From Xiheicaenibacterium sp046351325 (GTDB lineage: Bacteria > Myxococcota_A > Polyangia > Polyangiales > Polyangiaceae), in contig JAXLYR010000022.1 of assembly GCA_046351325.1 (NCBI GenBank), positions 1 to 64,000 on the forward strand: DNA of 64,000 nucleotides, given 5' to 3'. Below, in pieces: positions 1-10,100 of the stretch (the stretch's first letter is position 1; each line of letters starts with the position of its first letter). The notes below the pieces were generated by a model. The model was not told the origin of the DNA. It made no database searches and saw only the letters and a list, made by a program, of their open reading frames with translations. The position numbers and the translations under genes are program-made.

Positions 1-144
1 GTCTGCGTGGGGCCACTTCCGGTGCACGCGCGCGGCGACCCTCCTGACGACGGTCATTGCACTTACCGCCAATGCTTGTTGCTCCGGGGTCAGACGCCGG
101 GCGACGAGCTCGATCACTGCTTTGCTGGGAGCGTCCTCCGTCAC
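1..144 (-). CDS. N-terminal part of a sigma-70-family RNA polymerase sigma factor (cut by window edge)
   Basis: Only the first 48 codons are visible. The GTG start at 144-142 overlaps the TGA of the upstream small gene by four bases (GTGA), so the two are probably translationally coupled. The visible residues include LTPEQQALAVSAM followed by VVRRVAARVHRKWPHAD. This resembles region 2.1 of FliA/ECF-like sigma factors, where a basic helix precedes an Asp-rich turn. It would direct RNA polymerase to a special promoter set. Most of region 2 and all of region 4 lie outside the window, so the assignment rests on a short stretch and is tentative. Confidence 0.45.
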   Translation of the reverse strand, partial: MTEDAPSKAVIELVARRLTPEQQALAVSAMTVVRRVAARVHRKWPHAD

Positions 145-407
145 GAGCCCGTGCCGCTCTTGTCTTTGGCGTGGAGAGCGGCGTCTGGGAAGCGCGCCAA
201 GTCGTCACTCTTGGTGCCGACCCTCGGAGCTAGACATCGCCGCAACCGCGCGCGGCCTGCCTCTGTGCAGAGCAGCTCGTCGACGAGGAACTCGCGGATC
301 TCCTCGAGCTCCGCGGCCGGCAGCAAGGCGTCGAGGCCGCCTATCGCCTCGGTCGCGATCTCCTCGGCCATGGCCTCTTCCTCGGGGGTGGGATCGGTGA
401 GCACCAT
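141..407 (-). CDS. Small acidic hypothetical protein, 88 aa
   Basis: Not recognised. From the ATG at 407-405 the frame gives 88 residues with a strongly acidic, helix-prone N-terminal half (PEEEAMAEEIATEAIGG, then AELEEIREFLVDELL) and a basic Arg-rich stretch near residues 55-65. The open frame extends upstream to 893, but the extra residues lack protein-like character, so the internal ATG was chosen; no good Shine-Dalgarno precedes it. Its stop overlaps the start of the sigma-factor gene by four bases. That arrangement suggests a regulatory partner of the sigma factor, such as an anti-sigma or co-regulator. This is inference from context only. Confidence 0.45.
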   Translation of the reverse strand: MVLTDPTPEEEAMAEEIATEAIGGLDALLPAAELEEIREFLVDELLCTEAGRARLRRCLAPRVGTKSDDLARFPDAALHAKDKSGTGS

Positions 408-838
408 AAGGAGTCTACCTGCTGCGTCTGGAGGATGCACAGCGCTGGCGACTGGCAACGAATGGACGCGACCGGCCGCGCTCGGAACATCGTCGTGCGT
501 GGGGTCTGCCCTGACAATCCCGTTTGGCGCGGCACGGGGGATTACGGCCATGCACACGTGATTCGAAATCACGACGTCGAACGCAGAGCTCATGGCCAAT
601 CGATTGCTAGCCATATTGGCGCTTCTTGCCCACGCGGCCTGGACATTGTGGAGCTCGCTGACCGCGAACGCCGCGAGAGGATGAGGTTGTAGAGCCTTGG
701 CCGCGTTGCCGCTGGAAGCGCGGCTCGCGAACATGACAACTCTGTCAGTTTCGATCTGCCAGTTTCTGGGTTGGCGGCGCACATCGAATGTGTTTCGTTC
801 TATCCCTCGCCTCCAGTTGGAGGCGAATGGGGGTAACC
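408..838. other. Intergenic stretch between divergent genes
   Basis: No convincing gene is seen. Open frames here on both strands have unnatural composition. A short inverted repeat, TGACA-ACTC-TGTCA, lies at 734-747, about 90 bases before the metallopeptidase start, and could be an operator. The purine-rich GGGGG run at 829-834 serves as a ribosome-binding site for the gene starting at 839. The stretch must hold the promoters for both the leftward small-protein/sigma pair and the rightward protease operon, but no clear -35/-10 pair is visible. Confidence 0.4.
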
Positions 839-1876
839 ATGAGCGACAGCGAATTCGTACTCGACGACCTTCCCGACTACGTCCGCGCGTCAATGGAGCT
901 TCGGGACAGGTGGCTAAAGAATGCCTCGACCGCGGGCTTCGAGTTCATCTTCTCCGACGTGACCGCGTGGGCGCCAGGGCAAGTCGTCACGGTCGCCTTC
1001 CTCGGTGGGAGCGATGCACTTCGCAACGACGTCGCCAAGGCTACGTCGCAAATCACGGACGCGTGCAACATCAAGCTCGACTTCTGGACCGACGCGTCGC
1101 GTACGAGCTTTCGGACGTGGTCGGAGAGCGACACCCAATACAATGGTCAAATCCGCGTCAGCTTCGACATGGGCGGATACTGGTCGCTCGTCGGTCAAGA
1201 CAGCATCAACGCCTCCATCGCGCCCGACGGGGCGCCGGTCGGCGGTCGTCCGAACCAGCGGAGCCTGAACCTTGGGGGCTTCGCGCAGCAGCGGCCCGCC
1301 AGCTGGCAGGGCACGACACGACACGAGTTCATGCACGCAATAGGCTTTCACCACGAGCACCAGAACATGCGCGGCCCGGCCGAGGTCGAGTTCCGTTGGG
1401 AGGACGATCCGGGCTACATCCCGACGACCAACGCTAACGGCAGCTTCATTCCCGACGGCGCCGGTCGCCGTCCCGGAATCTACACGTTCCTCGCGGGCCC
1501 CCCCAACCGCTGGTCGAAGGGGAAGATCGACTCGAACCTTCGAACGACCGACAACCCGAACGTCGTCGCTAGCGCATTCGACAATGCGTCTGTGATGCTC
1601 TATCGCTTCCCGGCGCTCTTCTACAGGCACAACCCCAGCCCGGCCGCTCCTTCGGGCGACGGTCAGGACCTCTCCGAAGGCGACAAGCGCGGCCTGCGAC
1701 TCCTGTATCCGTTCCAGGAGGTGCGCGCCGTCGACAACCTCCTCGACCGTCGCTCCAACCTCGCGAAGGTCGCCGAGGCGCCCGTCTCGGCCGGTCTCGA
1801 ATCCGTCGGGGGCGGGGGGGCAGAGCCGGAGTTCCTTCAAGGGATCCGGGCTGCATTGAAGAACAACACGAGGTAG
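839..1876 (+). CDS. Astacin-like (M12A-type) zinc metallopeptidase, apparently cytoplasmic
   Basis: 345 residues from the ATG at 839. An upstream in-frame start at 788 is rejected because GGGGGTAACC sits just before 839. The zinc site reads HEFMHAIGFHHEH at residues 162-174. This is the metzincin pattern HExxHxxGxxHE, with ligands H162, H166 and H172 and catalytic E163. A Met-turn-like SVMLY follows near residues 251-255. The HE ending plus SxMxY points to astacin rather than matrixin. No signal peptide or TM segment is seen, which is unusual because astacins are usually secreted. It is the first gene of a three-protease operon, five bases before the trypsin-like gene. It is likely an effector of the conflict island or processes its partners. 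Confidence 0.8.
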   Translation: MSDSEFVLDDLPDYVRASMELRDRWLKNASTAGFEFIFSDVTAWAPGQVVTVAFLGGSDALRNDVAKATSQITDACNIKLDFWTDASRTSFRTWSESDTQYNGQIRVSFDMGGYWSLVGQDSINASIAPDGAPVGGRPNQRSLNLGGFAQQRPASWQGTTRHEFMHAIGFHHEHQNMRGPAEVEFRWEDDPGYIPTTNANGSFIPDGAGRRPGIYTFLAGPPNRWSKGKIDSNLRTTDNPNVVASAFDNASVMLYRFPALFYRHNPSPAAPSGDGQDLSEGDKRGLRLLYPFQEVRAVDNLLDRRSNLAKVAEAPVSAGLESVGGGGAEPEFLQGIRAALKNNTR

Positions 1877-1881
1877 GGCGC

Positions 1882-3009
1882 ATGTCGGCTCAGGACAACG
1901 GGGAGCAGACCTGGCTGGCGTCCGTGCTGCCGAGCGATCAGTTGCTCGAGGAGTCGCTCGGCGACGATCCGGTCGCTGCTTTGCTCGGGCTCGTCAAGAG
2001 CCGCGCACCAATCGAAACAGGGTTCGTGCACGGTCCGGGAGATCTGGCTGACGACCCCGAGCTGGAGAAGCAGTTTGCGACTGCGCAGCTCGCGGCCGCA
2101 GCGCTGAGGAAGAACCCGAATTCCGTCCTGACGCCAGAGCAAACGCAGGCGCTCCACGCGTTTGTACATCTGTTGGCGCGCCCAGCGCTCCGCGTCGTCG
2201 ATAACGCAATTCCGGCGATCCCGCGGCCTTGGCAGAAGCTCACGACGGCTCACGACTCGGTGATCCGCAGGATCCGAGGGGTGGGCCGCATCGACGACAG
2301 CACGCGTGCACACGTCGGTACTGGGTGGTTCGTCGCCGAGGGACTCTTGCTGACGAATCGACATGTCGCCGGCGCCCTTTGCGGATTGAACCCACTATTC
2401 GACCCGCAATGGCTCGACAAGCTGCCGGGGGCCGTCGTCGCCACGAACGCGCTATGGGACCAAGATCCGAGCAGGCGCGCGGTGTGGGATCCTGCCGAGT
2501 CGCCAAGCGCCGCCAGCACCGCCATCGGCACGATCACCAAGATCCGCGAGTGGCATCTCCACCTCGATATGGCGCTCCTCGACGTGACCGGCGTCGCGAA
2601 CAGTAGGGATCTCGTCCTCCGCATTCACGCGACGCCTCCCGCCGCGCTTTCAAAACACGATGTCTACCTCGCCGGGTATCCGGGCGTGCGCCCACCGAAC
2701 GGCCTCTCGGAGCAGGTCGCGAAGCTATTGTTTCCGGGTGCGTCGTCGAGCGGCCTCAAGCGAGTCTCACCAGGGCAGCTAGTCTCGCTCGTCGAGGACC
2801 TCCCCATTGCCGACGACAAGCCGCGCGAGAGTCACGACGGATCAACGCTCGGGGGCAGCTCCGGCTCGCCGTTGATCGACTTCGACAATCACCATGTCGT
2901 CGCGCTCCACTATCGGGGCCAGTATGGCGTCGCGAACTATGCCGTGCCGCTTTGGCTCGTGAAGGACGAGCCGTTCTTCAGAGACAACGGGATCACGGTC
3001 GGATCATGA
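1882..3009 (+). CDS. Trypsin-like serine protease with helical N-terminal region
   Basis: 375 residues. The N-terminal 110 residues are helical and unassigned. A chymotrypsin-fold domain follows. The catalytic His lies in GTGWFVAEGLLLTNRHVAG (H161). The Asp is probably D229 in HLHLDMALLDV. The Ser is in STLGGSSGSPLID (S327). The triad is therefore intact. No signal peptide is visible, so it probably acts in the cytoplasm. It starts five bases after the metallopeptidase stop, and its TGA overlaps the next ATG (ATGA at 3006-3009), which indicates one tightly coupled operon. Trypsin-like domains of this sort are recurrent effectors in bacterial NTPase-dependent conflict systems. Confidence 0.85.
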   Translation: MSAQDNGEQTWLASVLPSDQLLEESLGDDPVAALLGLVKSRAPIETGFVHGPGDLADDPELEKQFATAQLAAAALRKNPNSVLTPEQTQALHAFVHLLARPALRVVDNAIPAIPRPWQKLTTAHDSVIRRIRGVGRIDDSTRAHVGTGWFVAEGLLLTNRHVAGALCGLNPLFDPQWLDKLPGAVVATNALWDQDPSRRAVWDPAESPSAASTAIGTITKIREWHLHLDMALLDVTGVANSRDLVLRIHATPPAALSKHDVYLAGYPGVRPPNGLSEQVAKLLFPGASSSGLKRVSPGQLVSLVEDLPIADDKPRESHDGSTLGGSSGSPLIDFDNHHVVALHYRGQYGVANYAVPLWLVKDEPFFRDNGITVGS

Positions 3010-6000
3010 CGGATCGCGCGCTCGTCATCGGCCTCGATGCCTATGACAACCCTGGTTGGGAGCTGCGCGCAGCCGTGCGCGATGCGCTAGCGTTCGCGAG
3101 ATGGGTGACTGAGGGCGACGCCGGGCGAGCAACCCCCGACACGCTGACCCTCCTTCTCTCCCCGCACCCCAAGCGTCCGGTGAAGGACGTGAAGTTCGAC
3201 CAAGCGACCGAAAAGACCATCCGGCGTGCGCTCTTCGATCACAAGAAGAACGGTGGAGGGTTCGATCGTCTGTGGTTCTTCTACGCGGGGCACGGGCTCG
3301 CGCCTGCAGGTGGTGGCCCCGACCAAGCACCCGTGATCGTCCCTTCGGACGCCACCGACCTCGACTTCTATCGCTCCAATCCCATCGACCTAGGCTCGTG
3401 GATCCGCGAGATGCAGGTGTGCGCGCCGGAGCATCAAATCTTCTTTGTCGATGCATGTCGTGGAATCGTTGTCAGTGAGGACGTCGCCACAGCGATGACG
3501 ACGCTGTTCTTCGATCTCTCGAAGGTCAAGCCCGAGGCGCAGGCCCGGCAGGCGGTCCTGTTCGCGACGACCGCCGGTCAGCTCGCGAACGAGCAAGGGC
3601 TCCATGGCCTATTCGGCGGCGCGGTGATCGACGGCCTCAAGGGGGCCGGCCCCAAGCTCGAGGACGATCCTGAAACGGAGAAGTTCGTGCTCCGCTTCGG
3701 TGCACTCGCGGCGTACACAAAGCTCCGAATCCAACGTCAGTCGGACGAGGCCCGCCGGCGACACCAGACGCTTCCGACCCAAGAGCCTGCGGAGAGCCTG
3801 TTCCGTTTGGACGGCTCATTGGAGCTCGCACGCTTCGCTGAGGAGCCGAGCTCGACAGTGCGCGTGTTCGTCGAGCCCGAGGAGGCCACCAAGGCCGGGA
3901 CGGCCGGCATACGCACATACAATCGTTGGAAGAAGCTCTGGGAACGGCAGGCGGAGAAGCCCTCGCCGCTTGGTGTTCCCGTGGTCTGGGACCTCTCCTC
4001 GACAATGTACAAGATCGAGATCGAAGCGCAGGGGTTCGAGAATTGGGCCCAAAAGATCGACGTGATTGGTCCAATGGAGATCCATGCGGAGCTGGTTAAG
4101 AGCGTACCTTCCCGCCCCCGTGGTCTCGAGTCGTTCTTTCCTGTGTATGGGCCGGAGATCGGCCCGAAGCCGCCCGATGGTGCCGAGCTCAGCGCTGGAA
4201 AGTTCGGGCGTCTGTCGGTGGATGCCCATGACCGCTATGCGCGGATCGAGGTGTTCGATTGGAGTGGCACTCGGGTGAATGCCGCGTGGGAGAGACTGAG
4301 CGCGAGTCTGCCGGTTGGAACCTACCGCGTCGAGGTGTCCCTACCCACCGAGCGGCCGCTGGTCCGTTCGATCCTGGTGACGGCGGACGAGCCCGAGCGA
4401 ATGGACGTGAAGCCCGATCCCCAGTTGACGGATCGCCTGCCGGCCGTTGCCGGGATGTTGAGCGCGCATGATGGGTTCTCGTTCCCTTCGGAGCAGTTCG
4501 GCGTCGCGACCACAACGCACCTCGGATCGATCCTCGCGTGGGGGGCATGGGCCGCTCAGTTCCACGCGGGAGGCGACGGTCGGAAGCTCCGCGCGCTCGG
4601 CATTGAGAAGCTTCCCGAGGGGGCGTGTTTCGTGCGCGTGCTCGTCGGCGATGCTCGCGCCCCCGGGCCGAACCCTCAAGGAGGCCCGCTGGAGACGCTG
4701 ATGCTCGAAATGCCGGGACAGCATGTCGCCATGAAGCCAGTCCCGGCCCTGCTCGGGTTCGCCGAGCAATGGCACGCCCCAGTGAACTGTCACACGAGCA
4801 TCACGGTCCAGACCGGCGGCCTCAACCCGAAACGGATCCCGATCCCGTTCGTCGCGGAGCACGTCTGGACGATCGTCATCGTCCGAGAGTCGACCCAACG
4901 CACCGAGATCCATCGCTACCTTCAGCGGCTCTCTCCCCAACAACCGTTCGACGACACCATTCGACTCGTCGAGCAGAGCTGGCGCGCATTTGAGGCACGT
5001 GCCCCGCTCTCTGATGACGAGGTTCCTCGCCTCCTCGCCCGCGATCTCGATCCGCTGGCCCTCGCCGTCCTCGGCTACCGACTCGCGCGCGAGCAACGAT
5101 GGTCCGAAATCGGGCAGCTCGTGCACAGGATCATCGCCGCGGGCCTCACGGATGGCCATGTGCTCGCAGCCCTCGCCGAACCCACACAACGCGACGCCCA
5201 CATGCAGCTGGCGGTGTCGTCCCCGGTACCGATCATCGGGGAGGGCTATCGAGCGATGGAGGCGTGGCTGCTGGAGAAGTTCGAAAAGGACAATCTGCCC
5301 CCACCAATCGCGCCGGAGCCATTCACTGGTGGGCTTTGGACAACGTTCGATACCCGCGGACAGCCCGTGGTCTCCAAGGCTTTCCCGGCCGACGCAGCGC
5401 CTGCCTGGGCGAAAGCGGTCGTCGCCGCCGCCTCTGCGACAGTGCGCGTCGAGCGGGCATCGGGCGAGCTCGTCGGGACAGGCTTTCTGGTGGGTCCGAA
5501 CGCGCTCGCGACGACTGATTTCATCGCCGAGCTGGGGCCCAACGTGGCCGTATTGAACCAATTGTCTCTGTCGATAGCGGAGGTCGTCGCGGCGACTAAC
5601 GACGAGAGACACGCCGCGCTCGCGCGGCTCTCAGCGGCTGTTGCGCTGCCCGCCCCACTGAAGATCCGGTGGGAGCCCCCCGAAGTCGGGACGCGTATCG
5701 CCGTGATCGGACACCCGATCTTCACGTTCGCTCCGACCTTGGTCACGCTCGCCGCGTTCGCGACGCAGCCCAGCGGCGCGAAGATGATCATGCCCGGCGT
5801 GATCACGGGTGTCGAGGAGCGCCTACTGACGTACGAATGCTGGACCATGAGTGGAACAGCTGGCGGCCCCATCGTCGATTTGGCGACTGGCGAGGTGATA
5901 GGCATTCACCATAGCGGCAAATACGAGGGCGGCGCGAAGAAGCTCGGCTGGGGCGTGCCCATGCGCGCTATCGAGGAGTTGCTGCGTACATCCCCTACTC

Positions 6001-6035
6001 TCCTATCGCCACCGTTCCCCGATGATTCGCGGTGA
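3006..6035 (+). CDS. Caspase-like (C14) protein with C-terminal degenerate trypsin-like domain
   Basis: 1009 residues from the ATG overlapping the previous stop; a longer frame from 2952 only shadows the upstream gene. Residues 1-260 are a caspase/metacaspase-like domain: MTDRALVIGLDAY start, catalytic His in FFYAGHG (H96), catalytic Cys in FFVDACRG (C151). Two beta-sandwich-like regions follow (about residues 300-390 and 410-500), then a helical region. Residues about 815-1000 have a trypsin-like fold, but where the His should be the sequence reads ALATTDFIAEL, and the Ser motif reads MSGTAGGPIVD, so both catalytic residues are lost. The C-terminal domain is therefore likely a binding or autoinhibitory module. 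A probable death or conflict effector cysteine protease. Confidence 0.85.
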   Translation: MTDRALVIGLDAYDNPGWELRAAVRDALAFARWVTEGDAGRATPDTLTLLLSPHPKRPVKDVKFDQATEKTIRRALFDHKKNGGGFDRLWFFYAGHGLAPAGGGPDQAPVIVPSDATDLDFYRSNPIDLGSWIREMQVCAPEHQIFFVDACRGIVVSEDVATAMTTLFFDLSKVKPEAQARQAVLFATTAGQLANEQGLHGLFGGAVIDGLKGAGPKLEDDPETEKFVLRFGALAAYTKLRIQRQSDEARRRHQTLPTQEPAESLFRLDGSLELARFAEEPSSTVRVFVEPEEATKAGTAGIRTYNRWKKLWERQAEKPSPLGVPVVWDLSSTMYKIEIEAQGFENWAQKIDVIGPMEIHAELVKSVPSRPRGLESFFPVYGPEIGPKPPDGAELSAGKFGRLSVDAHDRYARIEVFDWSGTRVNAAWERLSASLPVGTYRVEVSLPTERPLVRSILVTADEPERMDVKPDPQLTDRLPAVAGMLSAHDGFSFPSEQFGVATTTHLGSILAWGAWAAQFHAGGDGRKLRALGIEKLPEGACFVRVLVGDARAPGPNPQGGPLETLMLEMPGQHVAMKPVPALLGFAEQWHAPVNCHTSITVQTGGLNPKRIPIPFVAEHVWTIVIVRESTQRTEIHRYLQRLSPQQPFDDTIRLVEQSWRAFEARAPLSDDEVPRLLARDLDPLALAVLGYRLAREQRWSEIGQLVHRIIAAGLTDGHVLAALAEPTQRDAHMQLAVSSPVPIIGEGYRAMEAWLLEKFEKDNLPPPIAPEPFTGGLWTTFDTRGQPVVSKAFPADAAPAWAKAVVAAASATVRVERASGELVGTGFLVGPNALATTDFIAELGPNVAVLNQLSLSIAEVVAATNDERHAALARLSAAVALPAPLKIRWEPPEVGTRIAVIGHPIFTFAPTLVTLAAFATQPSGAKMIMPGVITGVEERLLTYECWTMSGTAGGPIVDLATGEVIGIHHSGKYEGGAKKLGWGVPMRAIEELLRTSPTLLSPPFPDDSR

Positions 6036-6072
6036 ACGCACGACAGCCCGGCCAGATCCTGGTATTGGCCCG

Positions 6073-7155
6073 TCAGCCCTCCTTCTCTTCCAGTTTGTCC
6101 TGGGATTTGGCCTCGCTTGATGGCAGTGTGAGGCCTTGCGCGACAAGACAGGCACGTATCAGTGCCCCGGGAATGCCCTGGTTATAGCCGGCATAAATGG
6201 GGTCGTGCCCCTGGTGCATGGCGAGAAGTCGCCAGGCGTGGTCAAAGCACGGGGACCCTGACGAACCCTTCAGAGTGTTGGCGCGGTACCGCACGCGAGT
6301 CCCGTCCTCGTTCAGGCCCGATACGGCGTCGACCGCCATTCGGAGGGGTCTGCCCTCGGGGTGTTGGAGGATCACCACGACCTGGCCAGCACGCAGATCC
6401 GTCAGCTCCGGCAAGGTGATCCAGCCTCGACGGCCGCCCTGGACTTGTTCGTTGCCGACCTCGTTCTCCAGGCGGACCACAGCGAAGTCGAGCGCCGAAG
6501 CACCGGGCGCCGGGACGCCACCGTGAGTGTCGGCGGCGCTCCAGGGCGAGTGCGCTATTCGCCAATCTCTGGCGGCCGCGACTTCATGAACCTGGTCCGA
6601 GTCTCGCCGCCAATGGTCGAATCGCACGGACAGCGCCCTCAGTCCTGGCGAGACCCGATAGACGGCATGCCAGTTGGTCAACACCCAATCGGGCGCAATC
6701 AAGAAGCAGGTAGCGGCGGGAGCGTTGTCGATCTGAAGCAATCCGACGCGGCTCATCGTCGCTCGGTAACTCGCGATCCACGCTGCCGCATCCTGGATCT
6801 CCAGATCGGTGACCATGGCCTCCAACGGATCGGTCGCGCGCTCCGCGACCAATTCGAGGATGCGGCCAGCGCTCGCCGCCCGCGCCACCGAGCCCGTAGA
6901 AGACACACCGCTGCCGGCCCAAGCGGCATGGTTCGGCCACCGATCCCGCACGACACCCAGCAGGTTCTCCCAGCGCCCAGCATTGCGCGCCACGCGCAGG
7001 ATAGAGGCCCAAGTGAGCTCCCCCGCGCCCGAGAAGTCCACCAATGAGAGCGGCACTCCCGCGTCCTCGCAAATGATGTCCGCGAGCCGCGCCTTCGGGT
7101 CCAATTGGACCAGCGCCGCCCGAACCCGCTGAGCCCCGTCCGCGCTCGACATCAT
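6073..7155 (-). CDS. EAD-trypsin: effector-associated domain fused to trypsin-like protease
   Basis: 360 residues. Two adjacent ATGs (7155 and 7152) follow the strong ribosome-binding site GGAAGGT; the second has the better spacing. Residues about 8-78 match the EAD pattern of conflict systems: a helical bundle with an AGVPLSLVDFSG core, then LTWASILRVARNAGRWENLL. The protease domain has H163 (DWVLTNWHAVY), D223 (ASALDFAVVRL) and S299 (LKGSSGSPCFD), an intact triad. It lies 15 bases after the STAND/propeller gene in the same operon. Its EAD resembles the one on the ATPase at 11003-12277, suggesting homotypic recruitment. Converges with the caspase-like gene, 37 bases between stops. Confidence 0.85.
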   Translation of the reverse strand: MMSSADGAQRVRAALVQLDPKARLADIICEDAGVPLSLVDFSGAGELTWASILRVARNAGRWENLLGVVRDRWPNHAAWAGSGVSSTGSVARAASAGRILELVAERATDPLEAMVTDLEIQDAAAWIASYRATMSRVGLLQIDNAPAATCFLIAPDWVLTNWHAVYRVSPGLRALSVRFDHWRRDSDQVHEVAAARDWRIAHSPWSAADTHGGVPAPGASALDFAVVRLENEVGNEQVQGGRRGWITLPELTDLRAGQVVVILQHPEGRPLRMAVDAVSGLNEDGTRVRYRANTLKGSSGSPCFDHAWRLLAMHQGHDPIYAGYNQGIPGALIRACLVAQGLTLPSSEAKSQDKLEEKEG

Positions 7156-7170
7156 TCTACCTTCCGCCTT

Positions 7171-10100
7171 CTATTTATAGGCTTCGCAGATGCGATGCAG
7201 TTCCTCTCCTCGCAGGGGATCGTCCCAAATGGCCTTCTCCGCCCGAAGAACATTGCAGGCCTCGGCGCGGAGCGAAGGGCCAACATCGATGTCATGGATC
7301 TGCCAGCCCCCTTTGGGGCGCGAGACGAGCAGCCGGTTGCCGTCCGGCGAGAACTGGGTGTACTCAAGGCTGCCGCCGGGGAGTCTGAGAACGGCGCGGC
7401 CCTCAACTTCGGTCTCGCCGTCGGATTGTGCAGGCCACCGCCAAAGCGTCCCGAAGTGATCCGCCCACCTGTCGCCGGAAGGCGAAAGAACCCCGGACGT
7501 AGTGTCCCTTATTATTGCGCGCTGTTGCGGCGCCCCGCTTTCACCCCATTCGAATACCCGCAGCACTGGGAAGTAGTCAGAAGCGGAGAAGTGAGACCCG
7601 TCTTGGCTGAAGGCCATGGTGTACATCATTGCTCGTTCCTTCGTGAGAGGTGCGGGACCCTGGGTGCTTGCGCTGTCCCAATAGTATCCAGCACCGTCGC
7701 ACGCGAGCACTACGAGACGTCCAGACATGTCGATGGAACTGACGAAGGACTTGCAGCCCTTCACGTCCGCCTGGGCATGCAACTGGGGTTCCTGACCAGG
7801 CTGGAGACTCCACAAACGAACGCTCGCCTTGCCAACAGTAATAAGCTGAGTGCCGTCAAAGGAGAACGCTGCGGCGGAAGTGAACTCGGAGGCGGGGAGC
7901 CCGGGAAGGGCGTAGCTTCTCCGCGCTGCAAGGTCGACGAGAACATTCTGCGCTCCCAAATCCTCGCGACAAGAATCGTTCAGCCCGCAGTAGGCGAAGA
8001 CCCATTCCCCAGTCTCCGCAATCAATCTGGACCGACCCATGATGTCAACCGGCACGGGGAAGCCAGCGGGAGCCGGGGGAGCAGTCCCCACGGTTTCGTC
8101 GCTAATATCGGCGACGCCGATTCGCTTACTGGACTCATCCCACAGGATAGCGCGGGTTGCACCGAGCGCGTCGGAGACACCCAGCACAAGGTTGGAGTTG
8201 CCTAGCGGCCAATCTAGCAAGGTCGCTCCATCCGTGGCGTCGTCAATATGCAGCCAGCCTGGGCGAGTCTCGCCTGACTGAACTGTCACTACACCCTCTT
8301 CCCCCAAACTCGCCGACGAGTGGACCCAGTGCGGATCCAGAGAAAGCGGACCAAGGCCAGAGCGGCTTGAACTCCCCCTCAGGCGAGCAGTCGTTCGCCA
8401 TAAAATTTGAGCTTCAAATACGAACGAGGGATCAGCGGTCTTCGCACAATCGCTGTCGAGCACGAGCCTTGTGCCCAGTTCGGGATCCCAAATTTCGCAG
8501 TGGTTGTCGTGTAGAAGAATACGCGCATCTGGGAGAAACTCCGCGGATCGAAGACGGTCAGCCGTCATCGCCCGCGCCAATTCAGCTCCCGTGCGCGACC
8601 ACACAGTCGCGCTTTCGTCGGCATAAAGAATGATCCGACTCTTATCGCTCGCGAAGCGACCACTCTTAACAGATTGACCGACCGGGAGAGTGTTCACCAC
8701 CCTCCCAGTAACCCCCTCCCAAGACACGCCTGAACCATCGCCCTCGCGAAGGAGCACCTCTTGCCCATCGTCAGATAGCACCAGGAACCGGTCACTTGCC
8801 CAACGAGCTTGCTCTTCCACCTGTAGTCGTTGATTGGAGGTGGAATACCCAAATAGAGTCGTCTTCTCGCCGTCATCAACAAGGAATCGAGAGGGTCCTA
8901 TGAATCGGGCGCCTCGGATGTTTCGAACTGGAAGCACAGCAGAACCAGTACAATCGAAGCACTGCAAAAGCACGCTACCTTCTTCGTGCGAGAGCTGGGA
9001 GCGCATCATGACGCCGTCATTCGAGACTGTGTATTCGGGTCCCAACACGACCCCGGAAGACTCGATTTTCCACCTAGAATGCGCGACGCGCCCCTCCTTG
9101 TAGCGCACCATCCATTCCGAAACAGCACCGGATGCCTGCACTTCATCTGTCACCACCGCGAAGAGCGTCGCTCCGTCGTCGGAGAACGCGAGCGCCGCGA
9201 CGTTGCCTCCCAAGGGGGGGCTAGTGTCCGGCGAATCATACGGAGGATCCCAGACGCGGAAGCCGGCCGAGCTTCCTTGAGCAACTCTCAGTGCCGCCTC
9301 TCCCCGCGTCGAAGGGGCACGAACCATAGTGGTTGCCAACGTGGTCGCTCGGTAGAAGCCACCACCAAGCACAATATCGCCGAAGTCCCTCGTCTCGAGC
9401 GCCTGAATCAACGCCTCGCCGGCGCCGCTCGCGAGCAGTTCGTCGGGGGTGAACTCGTCCTGCGCGACCTTCTCGTCCCCCTCCGCCAGCAGACGGAGCG
9501 CATCCGCGATGTCTTCCAGTTCAGCGCCAGGCTCCTCACCCTTGCGGCGCATGTCAGCGACGCGCCGGACATACAATTGCTTTTCGGTGCGCAGTTGCGC
9601 CGCCTTGGCCGCTGTCTCGGCGTTACGAGCCCGCTGTGCAGCTTCAAGAGCCCGGCTTTCGGCTGCACGGGCGCGAAGGTAGTAGAAGATGGCAATCGCC
9701 GCCGCGATGAGAGACACGGTGCCGACAGTCGCAAAGAACACTTGATTGCGCCGGGCGGTGCGGGTTTGCCTGCGTCGAGCGGCCTCTAGGAACGCGAGCT
9801 CATCCGAGGTGAGCTCCGTCTTGGCCGCCCATGCAGCCAACCTCGCCAGCTCGGAGCCGGTTGGCAAAAGGCGCTCCTCGCGGCTCTTGAGCCACGCGGC
9901 GATCGCCTCGGCGAAGGGTCGGTCGGCCAGGCATTCGTCGATCCATGCGGCGTTGAAGAGCTCTGCGAAGATCCGGTTTCGGACGACGACATGATTGCCC
10001 CGGAATGCAACGAGCCCCCCCACCCGGAGGCGGAGCTGCTGCTGGCGGTTGCCGTCGGCGACGAGCACTCTTCCCTTGAGGATCTGGCGATAGAGGGCTA

